NCBI GenBank assembly: GCA_013823325.1
Contig: PNLY01000063.1
Coordinates: 1-33,625 of the forward strand
DNA length: 33,625 nucleotides
DNA from: Methylobacterium sp.
GTDB lineage: Bacteria; Pseudomonadota; Alphaproteobacteria; Rhizobiales; Beijerinckiaceae
Reading direction: 5' to 3'
Part shown: positions 9,479-19,256 of the stretch, piece after piece
Numbering within the stretch: the stretch's first letter is position 1
How the letters are laid out: every line of letters starts with the position of its first letter
Position numbers and translations under genes: made by a program
Notes under the pieces: generated by a model
The model's input: the letters and a program-made list of their open reading frames with translations, nothing else
Database searches by the model: none
Told to the model about the DNA's origin: nothing

Positions 9479-10360
9479 TCAAGCTTTTAGCCGACGGCAG
9501 AGCGCGTCGAGTTGCTCCAGCGTCTTGTAGCTGATCTTCAATTCACCGCCCCCGCTGGCACGGTGCTGGATCGCGACGCTGAGGCCCAGCGCCTCCTCCA
9601 GCGCCTTCTCGACCGCGCGCGTATCAGGATCTTTCTCGGGCTTCGGCGCGGCCGCCCTGACGGGCTTGTTCTCGCTACGCGCCTCGTCCTGGCCGAGCCG
9701 TTCGATATCCCGGACCGTAAGCCCTTGCTCGACAATGCGTTTGGCGACCTGTTCCGGGTCCGAAACAGCAAGCAGCGCCCGCGCATGACCAGCCGAAACC
9801 GCGCCCTCGCCGACCATGCGCTTGACCGGCTCGGGCAGCTTGCTCAGGCGCAGGGTGTTCGCCACATGCGAGCGGCTCTTGCCGATCACCTTGGCGAGAT
9901 CGTTCTGGGTATAGTCGAACTCGGCGATCAGGCGCTCATAGCCGGCCGCCTCTTCCATCGCGTTCAGATCGGCGCGCTGCACGTTCTCGACGATGGCGAT
10001 TTCGAGCGCCTCGCGATCATTGGCCTCGACCAGGATGACGGGGACGTCGTGCAGCTCGGCCCGCTGCGCCGCCCGCCAGCGCCGTTCGCCAGCGATGATC
10101 TCATAGGCATCGATCATCCCGGGGATCGAGCGCACGATGATCGGCTGCAGGATGCCGCGCTCGCGCACCGAGGCGGCAAGGTCTTCGAGCTCGGCTTCCG
10201 CGAAGGCCTTGCGCGGGTTGCGCGCATTCGGACGCAGGAACTCGACCGGCACCTTGCGCTGTCCGCGCGCCCGCTCGATCGCGCCGATCTCCTCGCCGAC
10301 ATCGCCGATCAGCGCAGCCAGACCCCGGCCAAGACGCGAGCGCCCCTGTTCCTCGACCAT
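9479..10360 (-). CDS. parB: Chromosome-partitioning protein ParB
   Basis: A 293-residue ParB/Spo0J CTP-dependent DNA clamp that loads at parS and spreads to organise the origin region. Visible parts are the N-terminal ParA-contact LGRGLAALIG, the CTP-binding GERRWRAAQRAELHDVPV, the helix-turn-helix ...LAKVIGKSRSHVANTLRLSKLP that reads parS, and a C-terminal dimerisation segment ending LEQLDALCRRLK. An upstream ATG exists at 10366, but AGAGGA lies six bases before the ATG at 10360, which decides for the latter. It is the last gene of the mnmE-mnmG-rsmG-parA-parB run, 30 bases after parA. Three cognate parS-type sites are in this window. Confidence 0.97.
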   Translation of the reverse strand: MVEEQGRSRLGRGLAALIGDVGEEIGAIERARGQRKVPVEFLRPNARNPRKAFAEAELEDLAASVRERGILQPIIVRSIPGMIDAYEIIAGERRWRAAQRAELHDVPVILVEANDREALEIAIVENVQRADLNAMEEAAGYERLIAEFDYTQNDLAKVIGKSRSHVANTLRLSKLPEPVKRMVGEGAVSAGHARALLAVSDPEQVAKRIVEQGLTVRDIERLGQDEARSENKPVRAAAPKPEKDPDTRAVEKALEEALGLSVAIQHRASGGGELKISYKTLEQLDALCRRLKA

Positions 10361-10390
10361 TGCCATTCCTCTTGAACCTTCTTCTACCGA

Positions 10391-11218
10391 TCAGGCGGCG
10401 CGCAGCGTGCGCTCGCGCTTGATCACCTCCGAGGCCAGCTTGAGATAGGCCTGCGAACCGGCGCAGCGCAGATCGTAGAGCAGTGCCGGCTTGCCATAGG
10501 ACGGCGCCTCCGAGATTCGCACATTACGTGGAATCACAGTGTCGTAGACCTTGTCGCCGAGAAAATGGCGAACATCGGCCATGACCTGACCGGAGAGGTT
10601 ATTACGGGGGTCGTACATGGTCAGCACCACGCCCTGGATGATCAGGCGCGGATTGAGGCCAGCACGGACCTGCTCGACCGTCTTGAGCAGCTGGCTGAGA
10701 CCCTCCAGCGCGAAGAACTCGCATTGCAGCGGCACCAGCACCGCGTCGGCCGCGGTCATCGCGTTGATGGTGATGAGGCTGAGCGAGGGCGGGCAATCGA
10801 TCAGGATATAGGTCAGGTCGTTGCAACGCTGGTCGTGGACCAGCTCATCGATCGCCTTCTTCAGCCTTAAGGCGCGGTCCTTGGCGCCGGCGATCTCGAG
10901 CTCGACGCCCAGAAGATCGAGCGTCGATGGCGCCAGGGACAAATTGGGAACGGCCGTTGCCTGCATCGCCATGCCCAGGCCGATATCGCCGCAGAGCACG
11001 TCATAGGTCGAGGCCTTGCGGCTCTTCCGGTCGACGCCGAGCCCGGTCGAAGCGTTGCCTTGCGGGTCGAGATCGATGATCAGCACCTTCTCGCCGATGG
11101 CGGCGAGGGCGGTACCAAGGTTGATCGCGGTCGTGGTCTTGCCGACCCCGCCCTTCTGATTGGCGAGCGCCAGCACACGCGGCCGCGCCGGAATGGAGAT
11201 AGGACGAGGATCGGTCAT
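10391..11218 (-). CDS. parA: Chromosome-partitioning ATPase ParA
   Basis: A 275-residue deviant-Walker ATPase that forms the DNA-bound gradient moving ParB-origin complexes. The deviant P-loop is KGGVGKTTTAINLG, followed by LIIDLDPQGNAST and LIDCPPSLSLITINAM. The frame is open 30 codons further upstream, but MTDPRPISIPARPRVLALANQKGG begins at an ATG that overlaps the rsmG stop as TGATG (11220-11216 on the minus strand). Translational coupling with rsmG is therefore expected. Length and motifs are normal for chromosomal ParA/Soj. Confidence 0.97.
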   Translation of the reverse strand: MTDPRPISIPARPRVLALANQKGGVGKTTTAINLGTALAAIGEKVLIIDLDPQGNASTGLGVDRKSRKASTYDVLCGDIGLGMAMQATAVPNLSLAPSTLDLLGVELEIAGAKDRALRLKKAIDELVHDQRCNDLTYILIDCPPSLSLITINAMTAADAVLVPLQCEFFALEGLSQLLKTVEQVRAGLNPRLIIQGVVLTMYDPRNNLSGQVMADVRHFLGDKVYDTVIPRNVRISEAPSYGKPALLYDLRCAGSQAYLKLASEVIKRERTLRAA

Positions 11219-11871
11219 CAATCGGCCCGTTTCTCGGCGCCACCGATCACCAGGATAGCGGCCGCCGAATCCGTCAAGGATGGAAACGTTGTGGCCTGAA
11301 TCTTCCAATATTTAGCCGCGGCGGTCAATTCCGCCTCTAGATGTTGTCCCTTGGGAAAGACTCCTGTCACCCCGGTTCTCAACAGCTCTTTACACCAGTC
11401 GAGCAGCAAGGGCAGCGGTGCCAGCGCTCGTGCCGTTACGGCCTCCACCTTGCCGACGAAACCGTCGACAACATCCTCGATCCGGGCATTGTGGACGGTG
11501 ACAGGTGAGCCGGTCAGCCGCGCAGCATGGCGCAGGAAGGCGCATTTGCGGGCGTTGCTTTCAACCAGGTCGATATGCCCGCCCAGTTCCGCCAACCGAA
11601 TGCCGAGCACCAGGCCGGGAAAACCGCCACCCGAGCCGAGGTCGAGCCAACGCCGCGCCTGTGGCGCATGGTCGAGCAACTGCAGGGAATCGGCAACGTG
11701 CCGGGTCCAGACCGCATCAAGCGTCGCCCCCGAGACCAGATTCTTCGCCTGCTGCCAGCGCTTGAGCTCCGCCACCAGAATGGCGAGGCGCTCCTGTGTT
11801 TCACGTGAAACAGGCGTCAAGCGAAAAGCGTGGAGGCGGTCGGAGTTATCCGCCTTATCAACATAAGTCAC
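11218..11871 (-). CDS. rsmG: 16S rRNA (guanine-527-N7)-methyltransferase RsmG (GidB)
   Basis: A Rossmann-fold SAM-dependent enzyme that methylates N7 of G527 in 16S rRNA. The SAM-binding LDLGSGGGFPGLVLGI and the following IDLVESNARKCAFLR are clear. The start is uncertain. The GTG at 11871 has AGAGG nine bases upstream and starts just after the mnmG stop (217 residues), whereas the ATG at 11889 would overlap mnmG by 14 bases (223 residues). A perfect parS lies inside the gene and encodes part of PVSRETQERL. The stop overlaps the parA start. The gene sits in the classical gidA-gidB-par order. Confidence 0.94.
   Translation of the reverse strand: MTYVDKADNSDRLHAFRLTPVSRETQERLAILVAELKRWQQAKNLVSGATLDAVWTRHVADSLQLLDHAPQARRWLDLGSGGGFPGLVLGIRLAELGGHIDLVESNARKCAFLRHAARLTGSPVTVHNARIEDVVDGFVGKVEAVTARALAPLPLLLDWCKELLRTGVTGVFPKGQHLEAELTAAAKYWKIQATTFPSLTDSAAAILVIGGAEKRAD
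11797..11812. promoter_or_regulatory. Perfect parS site inside rsmG
   Basis: TGTTTCACGTGAAACA is a perfect 16-bp palindrome identical to the standard ParB-binding site. It lies in the 5' part of rsmG, where it encodes part of PVSRETQ, 7 kb from the oriC candidate and 1.4 kb upstream of parB. Confidence 0.96.
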
Positions 11872-11875
11872 AGGG

Positions 11876-13768
11876 TCATGCCTCTGCATCCGCCAAGCGC
11901 GTGGCCTGATGCTTGCGAGCATGAGCAGCCAACAGGGTCAAGGCCGCCGGCGTCATTCCCTCGATCCGGCCCGCCTGCGCCAGGTTGCTCGGCCAAGCCG
12001 CGCGCAGTTTCAGCCGCAACTCGTTCGATAGGCCTGAGATACCGTCGAGATCGAGATCGGCGGGCAGCGCCAGCGCCTGATCCCGTTGATAGGATTCGAT
12101 CTCGGCCGCCTGCCGGCCGAGATAAACCGCATAGGTCGCGTCCGCTGCGACCCGCGCCCGCACCGGCTCGGAGAACGCCGCCAGATCGGGCCAGACTCGG
12201 AGCAGAGCTTCGAAATCGATAGCGGGATAAGATAGAATTTGGAACGCTGGGCGCCGGATCCCATCGCGGTTGAGCTCCAGCCCGGCCGCCGCTGCTTCAT
12301 TCGGTGAGAGCGTCCGTTCGCACAAGAGTTCGGTAAGCTTAACGATTTCTGACTGCCGGCGCTCAAAACGCTCTTGGCGAGCGCTGCAGACGACTCCAAG
12401 CGCGATGCCGAGGCGCGTCAGGCGTTCATCGGCGTTGTCGACGCGCAGCGACAACCGGAACTCGGCACGCGAGGTGAACATCCGATACGGCTCCGTAACG
12501 CCGCGGGTCACCAGATCATCGACCATCACGCCGATATAGGATTGCGTCCGGTCGAGGCTGACGGGCTTGCTGCCCCCGGCGCGGCGTGCTGCATTGAGGC
12601 CTGCGAGCAGACCCTGCGCCGCCGCTTCCTCATAGCCCGTCGTACCGTTGATCTGGCCGGCGAGGAAGAGGCCTGCAATCGCCCGCGTCTCAAGTGTCGG
12701 CGTCAGCGCGCGCGGATCGACATAGTCGTACTCGATCGCATAGCCCGGCCGCAGCATCACGGTGCGTTCCAGGCCCGGTATCGTCTTGAGCAGACCGAGC
12801 TGGACATCCTCCGGTAGCGAGGTCGAGATCCCGTTCGGATAGACCGTGCGATCGTCGAGACCCTCGGGCTCGAGGAAGATCTGATGGCCGTCGCGATCGC
12901 CGAAACGGCCCACCTTGTCCTCGATCGAGGGACAATAGCGCGGCCCGCGCCCCTCGATCTGACCGCAGAACATCGGCGCCCGGTGCAGATTGGCGCGGAT
13001 CAGCTCATGCGTCGCCAAAGTCGTCCGGGTCACGCCGCAGCTGATCTGCGGCGTGGTGATCGCCTCAGTCATCGCCGAGAACGGCTCCGGCGGATCGTCG
13101 CCCGGCTGCATCTCCAGGCTGGCCCAGTCGATCGTCCGGCCGTCCAGCCGCGGCGGTGTTCCGGTCTTCAGCCGCCCGAGCGGGAAGCCATGCCGCTCCA
13201 GCGTTGCCGACAGACCAAGCGAGGGCGCCTCCCCGACACGGCCGGCCGGGATTTTGGTCTCGCCGATATGGATCAGGCCACGCAAGAAAGTGCCGGTGGT
13301 CAGCACCACCGTTCCGCAGGCGAATCGACGACCATCCGCCAACACGACGCCGGCGACCTCCCCACCCACGATCTCAAGATCGAACGCCTCGCCCTCGATC
13401 AGGGTCAGCCCGGCCTGAGCCGCCAACGCTGCTTGCACCGCCTCGCGGTAGAGCTTGCGATCGGCCTGGGCCCGTGGACCGCGCACCGCCGGCCCCTTGC
13501 GCCGGTTGAGCATACGGAACTGGATACCGCCCTGGTCGGCGCAACGCGCCATGATCCCGTCGAGCGCATCGATCTCGCGGACCAGATGGCCCTTGCCGAG
13601 CCCGCCGATCGCCGGGTTGCACGACATCGCGCCGACGGTGGCGATCTGCTGGGTGATCAGCGCTGTCCTGGCGCCGGCGCGCGCCGCCGCAGCCCCAGCT
13701 TCCGCCCCGGCATGGCCGCCGCCCACCACGACGACATCGTAGTGCTGGTTCGCCTGTGCATCCGACAT
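11876..13768 (-). CDS. mnmG: tRNA uridine 5-carboxymethylaminomethyl modification enzyme MnmG (GidA)
   Basis: A 630-residue FAD protein that works with MnmE to install the cmnm5 group on wobble U34 of certain tRNAs. The FAD-binding motif is [13 protein letters not shown] near the N-terminus. Other typical blocks are [22 protein letters not shown], the Cys-containing [13 protein letters not shown] and [25 protein letters not shown] sequence. The frame is open upstream of 13768, but [21 protein letters not shown] is the normal start. mnmE ends 46 bases upstream on the same strand, so the two enzyme partners are in one operon. Confidence 0.97.
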   Translation of the reverse strand: MSDAQANQHYDVVVVGGGHAGAEAGAAAARAGARTALITQQIATVGAMSCNPAIGGLGKGHLVREIDALDGIMARCADQGGIQFRMLNRRKGPAVRGPRAQADRKLYREAVQAALAAQAGLTLIEGEAFDLEIVGGEVAGVVLADGRRFACGTVVLTTGTFLRGLIHIGETKIPAGRVGEAPSLGLSATLERHGFPLGRLKTGTPPRLDGRTIDWASLEMQPGDDPPEPFSAMTEAITTPQISCGVTRTTLATHELIRANLHRAPMFCGQIEGRGPRYCPSIEDKVGRFGDRDGHQIFLEPEGLDDRTVYPNGISTSLPEDVQLGLLKTIPGLERTVMLRPGYAIEYDYVDPRALTPTLETRAIAGLFLAGQINGTTGYEEAAAQGLLAGLNAARRAGGSKPVSLDRTQSYIGVMVDDLVTRGVTEPYRMFTSRAEFRLSLRVDNADERLTRLGIALGVVCSARQERFERRQSEIVKLTELLCERTLSPNEAAAAGLELNRDGIRRPAFQILSYPAIDFEALLRVWPDLAAFSEPVRARVAADATYAVYLGRQAAEIESYQRDQALALPADLDLDGISGLSNELRLKLRAAWPSNLAQAGRIEGMTPAALTLLAAHARKHQATRLADAEA

Positions 13769-13814
13769 GACCAATTCGCTAGCCAAGCCGGGCCGCGAGG
13801 TCAATGAAAACCGC

Positions 13815-15119
13815 CTACTTGCCGATGCAGAAGCCGGAGAACAGGCTGTCGAGCACATCCTCGACATCGACCTTGCCGATCAGGCGCTCCAGAGCCCGGA
13901 CAGCGAGGCGCAACTCCTCCGCGATGAGCTCGGGCTGCTCCTGGGGGAGCAGAGCGGCGCGCTCGATCGCAGTCGCGGCGTCCGCCACCGCGACACGCTG
14001 GCGCTCACGCGTAACCAGCGCAGGCTCCGCCTGACCGAGCTTGCCGAGACGAGACGCAATGAGCTCGACCAGTTCCATTAGTCCCGCACCGGTGACGGCG
14101 GACACACCGACTTCACCAGGGCAAGCACTACCACCGAGGTCGAGCTTCGTGGCGACAGCAATTTCGGTAGTGCCTGCATCGATTCGTTCCGGCCCCGAAT
14201 CGGGCGGGCGCAGACGCAAGACCAGATCGGCATGGGCCGCTTTCTGGCGGGCGCGCCGCACACCTTCAGCCTCGATCTCGTCAGAGCTCTCGCGCAAGCC
14301 GGCGGTATCGACCAGCACGACGGGAATACCGCCCAGATCCAGCCTGACCTCGATGGCATCCCGGGTCGTGCCGGGGATCGGCGAGACGATCGCGACGTCG
14401 CGTCGCACCAGCGCATTGAGCAGGCTCGACTTACCGGCATTGGGTGGCCCGGCGAGAACTACGACAAAGCCCTCGCGAACTCGTTCTCCCGCCGCAAAAC
14501 TACCAAGCGCTACCTGTAGGCTCCCAAGGACACCCTGCGCCCCGGCGACGGCTTCGGCAATCAGCGGGCCTCCGACATCGCCTTCGTCGGAAAAATCGAT
14601 CTCGGCCTCGAGCAGCATCATCGCCTTGATCAGCGCCCTGCGCCATTCGCCGGCGGCCTGACCCAAAGCCCCTTCCATCTGGCGCAGCGCCTGCCTGCGC
14701 TGCCATTCCGTTTCCGAATCGATCAGGTCGGCAAGGCCTTCTACCGCGGCGAGATCAAGCTTGCCGGCTTCGAAGGCGCGACGGGTGAACTCGCCGGCTT
14801 CTGCCAGGCGCAGGCCAGGCACCGCCATGAGGACAGAAAGCAGCCGCGCCAGCACCGCGCGCGAGCCGTGAATATGGAACTCGGCAACGTCTTCGCCGGT
14901 GAAGCTGGCAGGCGCGGGAAAGAACAGGACGAGCCCGTGGTCGATGATCGCGCCATCAGGATCACGCAACGGACGATAAGTCGCTTTGCGCGCCTCCGGC
15001 ATAGACCCGGCGATCGTTTCGACAACGAATCGGACGCGATTGCCGGATACCCGGACCACGGCGACGCCAGCACGCCCGGCACCGGAGGACAGCGCCACAA
15101 TCGTCGGATGGGCTTTCAC
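13815..15119 (-). CDS. mnmE: tRNA modification GTPase MnmE (TrmE)
   Basis: A 434-residue GTPase partner of MnmG. The N-terminal tetrahydrofolate-binding domain starts [21 protein letters not shown]. The G domain has [14 protein letters not shown] (P-loop), GTTRDAIE and DTAGLRES. The NKxD position reads TKLD, so Asn is replaced by Thr. The protein ends FCIGK, the invariant C-terminal Cys motif. The frame is open for 76 more codons upstream (to 15347), but that stretch is antisense to the thioredoxin-domain pseudogene and is not MnmE-like. I therefore choose the GTG at 15119, which gives the family's usual length; its ribosome binding site is weak. An ATG at 15197 is the alternative. Confidence 0.93.
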   Translation of the reverse strand: MKAHPTIVALSSGAGRAGVAVVRVSGNRVRFVVETIAGSMPEARKATYRPLRDPDGAIIDHGLVLFFPAPASFTGEDVAEFHIHGSRAVLARLLSVLMAVPGLRLAEAGEFTRRAFEAGKLDLAAVEGLADLIDSETEWQRRQALRQMEGALGQAAGEWRRALIKAMMLLEAEIDFSDEGDVGGPLIAEAVAGAQGVLGSLQVALGSFAAGERVREGFVVVLAGPPNAGKSSLLNALVRRDVAIVSPIPGTTRDAIEVRLDLGGIPVVLVDTAGLRESSDEIEAEGVRRARQKAAHADLVLRLRPPDSGPERIDAGTTEIAVATKLDLGGSACPGEVGVSAVTGAGLMELVELIASRLGKLGQAEPALVTRERQRVAVADAATAIERAALLPQEQPELIAEELRLAVRALERLIGKVDVEDVLDSLFSGFCIGK

Positions 15120-15895
15120 CGCTTGTTGCCGCCAGGGCCGGAGTTCCGTCGATGAACTGCTTGGAGCACGCCGCCAGTTCCTATCTGTTGCAGCCATGTC
15201 AGGGCGCATGAGAGTTTCGAGAACCCAGCTATCGCCGCGGTGATGAACGAGCTCTTCGTGAACATCAAGACCGATCGCAACAAACGGCCGGGCAGCGCCT
15301 ATATCTGCATCGCGGATCCCCGGGCGTAAGGGCGGGGTCGAGCTCATTCATGGCTTTTGTTTCGCTACCGACGCGATTCTTGGCCCATTCTCGAAGAACC
15401 GATGAACGGAACGACCTCGGCGTCGCGAGGCGGTGAAGCTCGCATAATGATCGGCACTACCGCGAGGGTGACTCAGGACCGCCGTGGAAGACTCAGACCG
15501 ATTCCACCGGTCAGCGGTCGTACCCGCCCCGACTCATGGCGATGCCGTACCAATGCCAACGACTTGCATCATCGCTCCGGCAGCGCGCATGCCCGATGGC
15601 TCCATAGCTCGATCCTGAATGCTTACCACCTCGCCCGCAATGGCGCGGAGATCATCTTCGCCGGTCCGACTCGAGAATCCTTCAGGCAGACCGCGCTGGC
15701 ATTACCGAATCTGACGACGATAGGGTCGATTGCCCCGACCCGGGAAGAAGCAGATCCCGAACACCCGGCCCGCGCCTACGCCAGGCAAGCGGGAAAGGCG
15801 CCGCCTTCGTCTGCCTGCGAGGCCGCTGCCTGCCGCCCGTCACGGACCCGAATCGATTGACTGAGGAGGTCGCGCGCGCGTTAGGCCTCCACTGA
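15120..15895 (+). pseudogene. Decayed gene for a YyaL/DUF255 thioredoxin-domain protein
   Basis: Several separated pieces read as parts of the DUF255/YyaL (spermatogenesis-associated protein 20-like) family. In the frame 15204-15329, [18 protein letters not shown] runs into [11 protein letters not shown], which is the stretch after the thioredoxin CxxC in this family. It is preceded by a garbled Cys/His region and soon meets a TAA. Around 15550-15590 there is NANDLHHRSG. From 15618, NAYHLARNGAEIIFAGPTRE matches the C-terminal domain. In another frame, from about 15800 to the TGA at 15893, FVCLRGRCLPPVTDPNRLTE matches the Cys-containing C-terminus. A complete gene is about 2 kb, and only about 0.78 kb remains, with a large internal deletion and at least two frame changes. 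A 167-codon open frame at 15357-15860 covers part of it but is not a real protein. Family assignment rests on remembered family motifs. Confidence 0.85.
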
Positions 15896-15904
15896 TACCG
15901 ACCA

Positions 15905-15935
15905 TAAAAAAGGCCCCGGCATCGCGCCGGGACCC
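15905..15935 (-). terminator. Rho-independent terminator downstream of rho
   Basis: Read on the minus strand, GGTCCCGGC - GCGAT - GCCGGGGCC forms a 9-bp GC-rich stem (15912-15934, one G-T pair) followed by six T residues. It lies about 30 bases past the rho stop and is a classical intrinsic terminator. It also separates rho from the pseudogene. Confidence 0.88.
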
Positions 15936-15963
15936 TTCGTTGTCGCTGAACGATAATCGCCGA

Positions 15964-17229
<1,266 letters not shown>

Positions 17230-17446
17230 GGGGTACCCGAAGTAACAGGCCCGCAATCTGGCAGGCCGGACGGCAGTTGGGGGATCGACGGGACGAAGGG
17301 CCTGAAGGCCCACTTGTCAGGAAGTCGTGTCGGCCGAGAAAGCAGCCGCGGCACGAGCCGTCGACGATAGGGAGGACGCGTACGAAAAGCGCAGAGGCTT
17401 GATAACCGCTTTCCCTGAATCGCTCAAGCGGGAAACCACCGCGATC

Positions 17447-17872
17447 TCAGAACGGCTTGACGATCACCAGGATGACGATAACGGCCATCAGCAGAGCCGG
17501 CACCTCATTGAGGATGCGGTAGAACCGCGCCGGCTTGTCGTTGCGGTCTTCGGCGAAGGCCCTGACCCTGCCGCTGAGATAGCCATGGATGCCCGAGAGG
17601 ACAAGGACCAGCGCGATCTTTCCGTGCAGCCAGCCGCCCTTGAAGGCGAATCCGCTCCAGGCGAGATAGAGCCCGAGCAGCCAGGTCGCGATCATCGAGG
17701 GATTGATGATCCCCTTGAGCAGCCGGCGCTCCATGATCTTGAAGGTCTCGGACTGGATCGAGCCGACCTGCGCCTCGGCGTGATAGACCATCAACCGCGG
17801 CAGATAGAGCATTCCGGCCATCCAGGCGATCACCGCCATGACGTGGAAAGCCTTGATCCATTCATAAGCCAT
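17447..17872 (-). CDS. hemJ: HemJ-type protoporphyrinogen IX oxidase
   Basis: A 141-residue inner-membrane protein with four predicted hydrophobic helices (about residues 6-25, 52-72, 83-100 and 120-139). HemJ oxidises protoporphyrinogen IX to protoporphyrin IX in haem synthesis and replaces HemG/HemY in most alphaproteobacteria. The conserved N-terminal KAFHVMAVIAWMAGMLYLPR contains His10, thought to be a haem ligand. KIALVLVLSGIHGYL is the other conserved block. An AGGA sequence eight bases before the ATG supports the start. It follows hemE by 19 bases on the same strand, so hemE-hemJ form an operon carrying two steps of one pathway. Confidence 0.93.
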   Translation of the reverse strand: MAYEWIKAFHVMAVIAWMAGMLYLPRLMVYHAEAQVGSIQSETFKIMERRLLKGIINPSMIATWLLGLYLAWSGFAFKGGWLHGKIALVLVLSGIHGYLSGRVRAFAEDRNDKPARFYRILNEVPALLMAVIVILVIVKPF

Positions 17873-17891
17873 GGCGGTAGTCCTTCAGGCT

Positions 17892-18917
17892 TCAGGCGCG
17901 AACCAGCTCGACCAGTCGCTCGACATGAGCGATCGGCGTGTCCGGCAGAATGCCATGCCCGAGATTGAAGACGAATGGGCTATCGCCGAATGCCGCACGG
18001 ATCGCTTCGATCTCACGGTCGAGCTCGGGTCCGCCGGCTCGCAGCAGCTGCGGATCGAGATGGCCCTGCACCGGCACCAGCTTTTGGATCGCCTCGCGCA
18101 CGAAGCTTCGATCGATCTCCGTTTCGAGACCGACCGCATCGATGCCGGTTTCGCGGACGTAAGCCGGAATGCCGGCACCGGCGCCACGTGGGAAACCGAT
18201 GATCTTTGCCTGGGGGTGCCGTGCGCGGACGAGATCGACGATCCGCCTGGTCGGCTCGATGCACCAGCGCTGGAAATCGTCCGGCCCGAGCGAGCCGGCC
18301 CAGCTGTCGAAGATTTGGACGGCGTCGACGCCGGCATCGATCTGCGCGCTCAGATAGGCAGCGGAATTGACGACGAGCCGATCGATCAGCCTTGCGAATA
18401 GGGACGGGTCGTGCCGGAACAGCTCCTTGGCCGGTCCCTGGTCCGGCGTGCCGCGCCCGGCGACCATATAGGTCGCGACTGTCCAGGGCGCGCCACAGAA
18501 GCCGATCAGCGCCGTGCCGGCGGGAAGGGCGGCCTTCACGCGCCTGACGGTCTCGTAGACCGGCCCTAGCACATCAGGATCGATCTCCTCACGGATCTCG
18601 CCGAACCGTGCTTCATCGGCGACGGGTTCCAGCCTTGGCCCCTCGCCTTGTGCAAACCAGAGCTTCTGCCCGAGCGCATGCGGGATCACCAGGATGTCGG
18701 AGAACAGGATCGCCGCGTCGAAGCCGAATCGCCTGATCGGCTGCAGGGTCACCTCGGCAGCCCATTGCGGATTGTAGCAAAGGTCGAGGAAGCCCCCCGC
18801 CTTGGCGCGAAGCTCACGATACTCCGGCAGATATCGGCCAGCCTGCCGCATCAGCCAGAGCGGAGGCTTGGGCAGGGTCTCGCCAGAGAGAGCACGCAGG
18901 TAAAGGTTCTGGGTCAT
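17892..18917 (-). CDS. hemE: Uroporphyrinogen III decarboxylase
   Basis: A 341-residue cytosolic TIM-barrel enzyme that removes the four acetate carboxyls of uroporphyrinogen III to give coproporphyrinogen III. Signatures include WLMRQAGRYLPEYRELRA with the conserved Arg residues, ILFSDILVIPHALG with the catalytic Asp, and GFCGAPWTVATYMV. Two starts are possible: an upstream GTG at 18926 and the ATG at 18917 (MTQNLYLRAL), which I prefer. Its promoter must lie in the 463-base gap that I interpret as the chromosome origin, the position hemE has in Caulobacter. Confidence 0.97.
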   Translation of the reverse strand: MTQNLYLRALSGETLPKPPLWLMRQAGRYLPEYRELRAKAGGFLDLCYNPQWAAEVTLQPIRRFGFDAAILFSDILVIPHALGQKLWFAQGEGPRLEPVADEARFGEIREEIDPDVLGPVYETVRRVKAALPAGTALIGFCGAPWTVATYMVAGRGTPDQGPAKELFRHDPSLFARLIDRLVVNSAAYLSAQIDAGVDAVQIFDSWAGSLGPDDFQRWCIEPTRRIVDLVRARHPQAKIIGFPRGAGAGIPAYVRETGIDAVGLETEIDRSFVREAIQKLVPVQGHLDPQLLRAGGPELDREIEAIRAAFGDSPFVFNLGHGILPDTPIAHVERLVELVRA

Positions 18918-19018
18918 GAAGCGCACCGGGCTATCCCGGCCATCGTCCTAAAAAGATTCTTTTCTAAGAGAGTCTTCTGTTTTGACTCCTGGATGGGGGC
19001 ACATAGCCCGCCCCAAGA

Positions 19019-19027
19019 TTGTCCACA
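19019..19027 (+). promoter_or_regulatory. DnaA-box-like sequence TTGTCCACA
   Basis: One mismatch from the TTATCCACA consensus, in the oriC candidate, close to the AT-rich run at 18948-18985. A single near-match would mean little alone; its position is what supports it. Confidence 0.5.
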
Positions 19028-19085
19028 ACCGCTCCACAGGTCGCACGTCGGCCGTCAGGATGGCCTCCATCAGGCCGACCAGCCC

Positions 19086-19101
19086 TTAAGGGTTTCTTAA
19101 C
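19086..19101 (+). promoter_or_regulatory. CtrA-binding box TTAA-N7-TTAAC
   Basis: TTAAGGGTTTCTTAAC is a complete match to the alphaproteobacterial CtrA consensus: two TTAA half sites separated by exactly seven bases, then C. It lies in the hemE-PPSR gap between the DnaA-like box and parS. In Caulobacter, CtrA bound at the origin represses initiation. The same control here is inference. Confidence 0.72.
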
Positions 19102-19147
19102 GAATTGGATTTCGCCCGGCGGCGCGGCTTGGCGCCACGTCCAAAAA

Positions 19148-19163
19148 TGATTCACGTGAAACA
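19148..19163. promoter_or_regulatory. parS site, one mismatch (oriC region)
   Basis: TGATTCACGTGAAACA differs from the standard parS TGTTTCACGTGAAACA only at position 3, and the central TTCACGTGAA is intact. It is in the oriC candidate. The changed base creates a GATTC methylation-type site at 19149-19153. Confidence 0.88.
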
Positions 19164-19205
19164 TCCCGATTCAACCCACAGGCCGATGCCTGTTGAGCTT
19201 TGGCC

Positions 19206-19256
19206 GGGGTTATCCCGCCCCCTCGGAAGAGGTCTCCGGCAGGGCGGGGTTATCCC
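19206..19256 (+). repeat. Direct repeat GGGGTTATCCC, two copies 40 bp apart
   Basis: Identical 11-mers at 19206-19216 and 19246-19256, start to start exactly 40 bases. Each contains TTATCCC; extended to nine bases they read TTATCCCGC and TTATCCCCA, the second being one mismatch from a DnaA box. They sit between parS and the PPSR-family gene and may be weak DnaA or other initiator sites. Confidence 0.6.

Noticed and set aside
15357..15860. A 167-codon open frame that looks like a hypothetical gene
   Set aside because: Only part of it resembles DUF255 sequence; the matching C-terminus continues in another frame, and upstream pieces are in yet another. It is part of a pseudogene.
17400..17440. 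Hairpin TTTCCC...GGGAAA between hemJ and rho as a terminator or riboswitch
   Set aside because: Only six pairs, a 14-base loop and no T-run; too weak to call.
18181..18200. GCCACGTGGGAAAC inside hemE as a further parS
   Set aside because: It has CACGTG but lacks the TTCACGTGAA core required for ParB binding.
18964..19164. Minus-strand 66-codon frame starting MFHVNHF in the origin gap
   Set aside because: The apparent start is simply the parS palindrome read as codons, and the frame crosses the CtrA and DnaA-like sites. No family resemblance.
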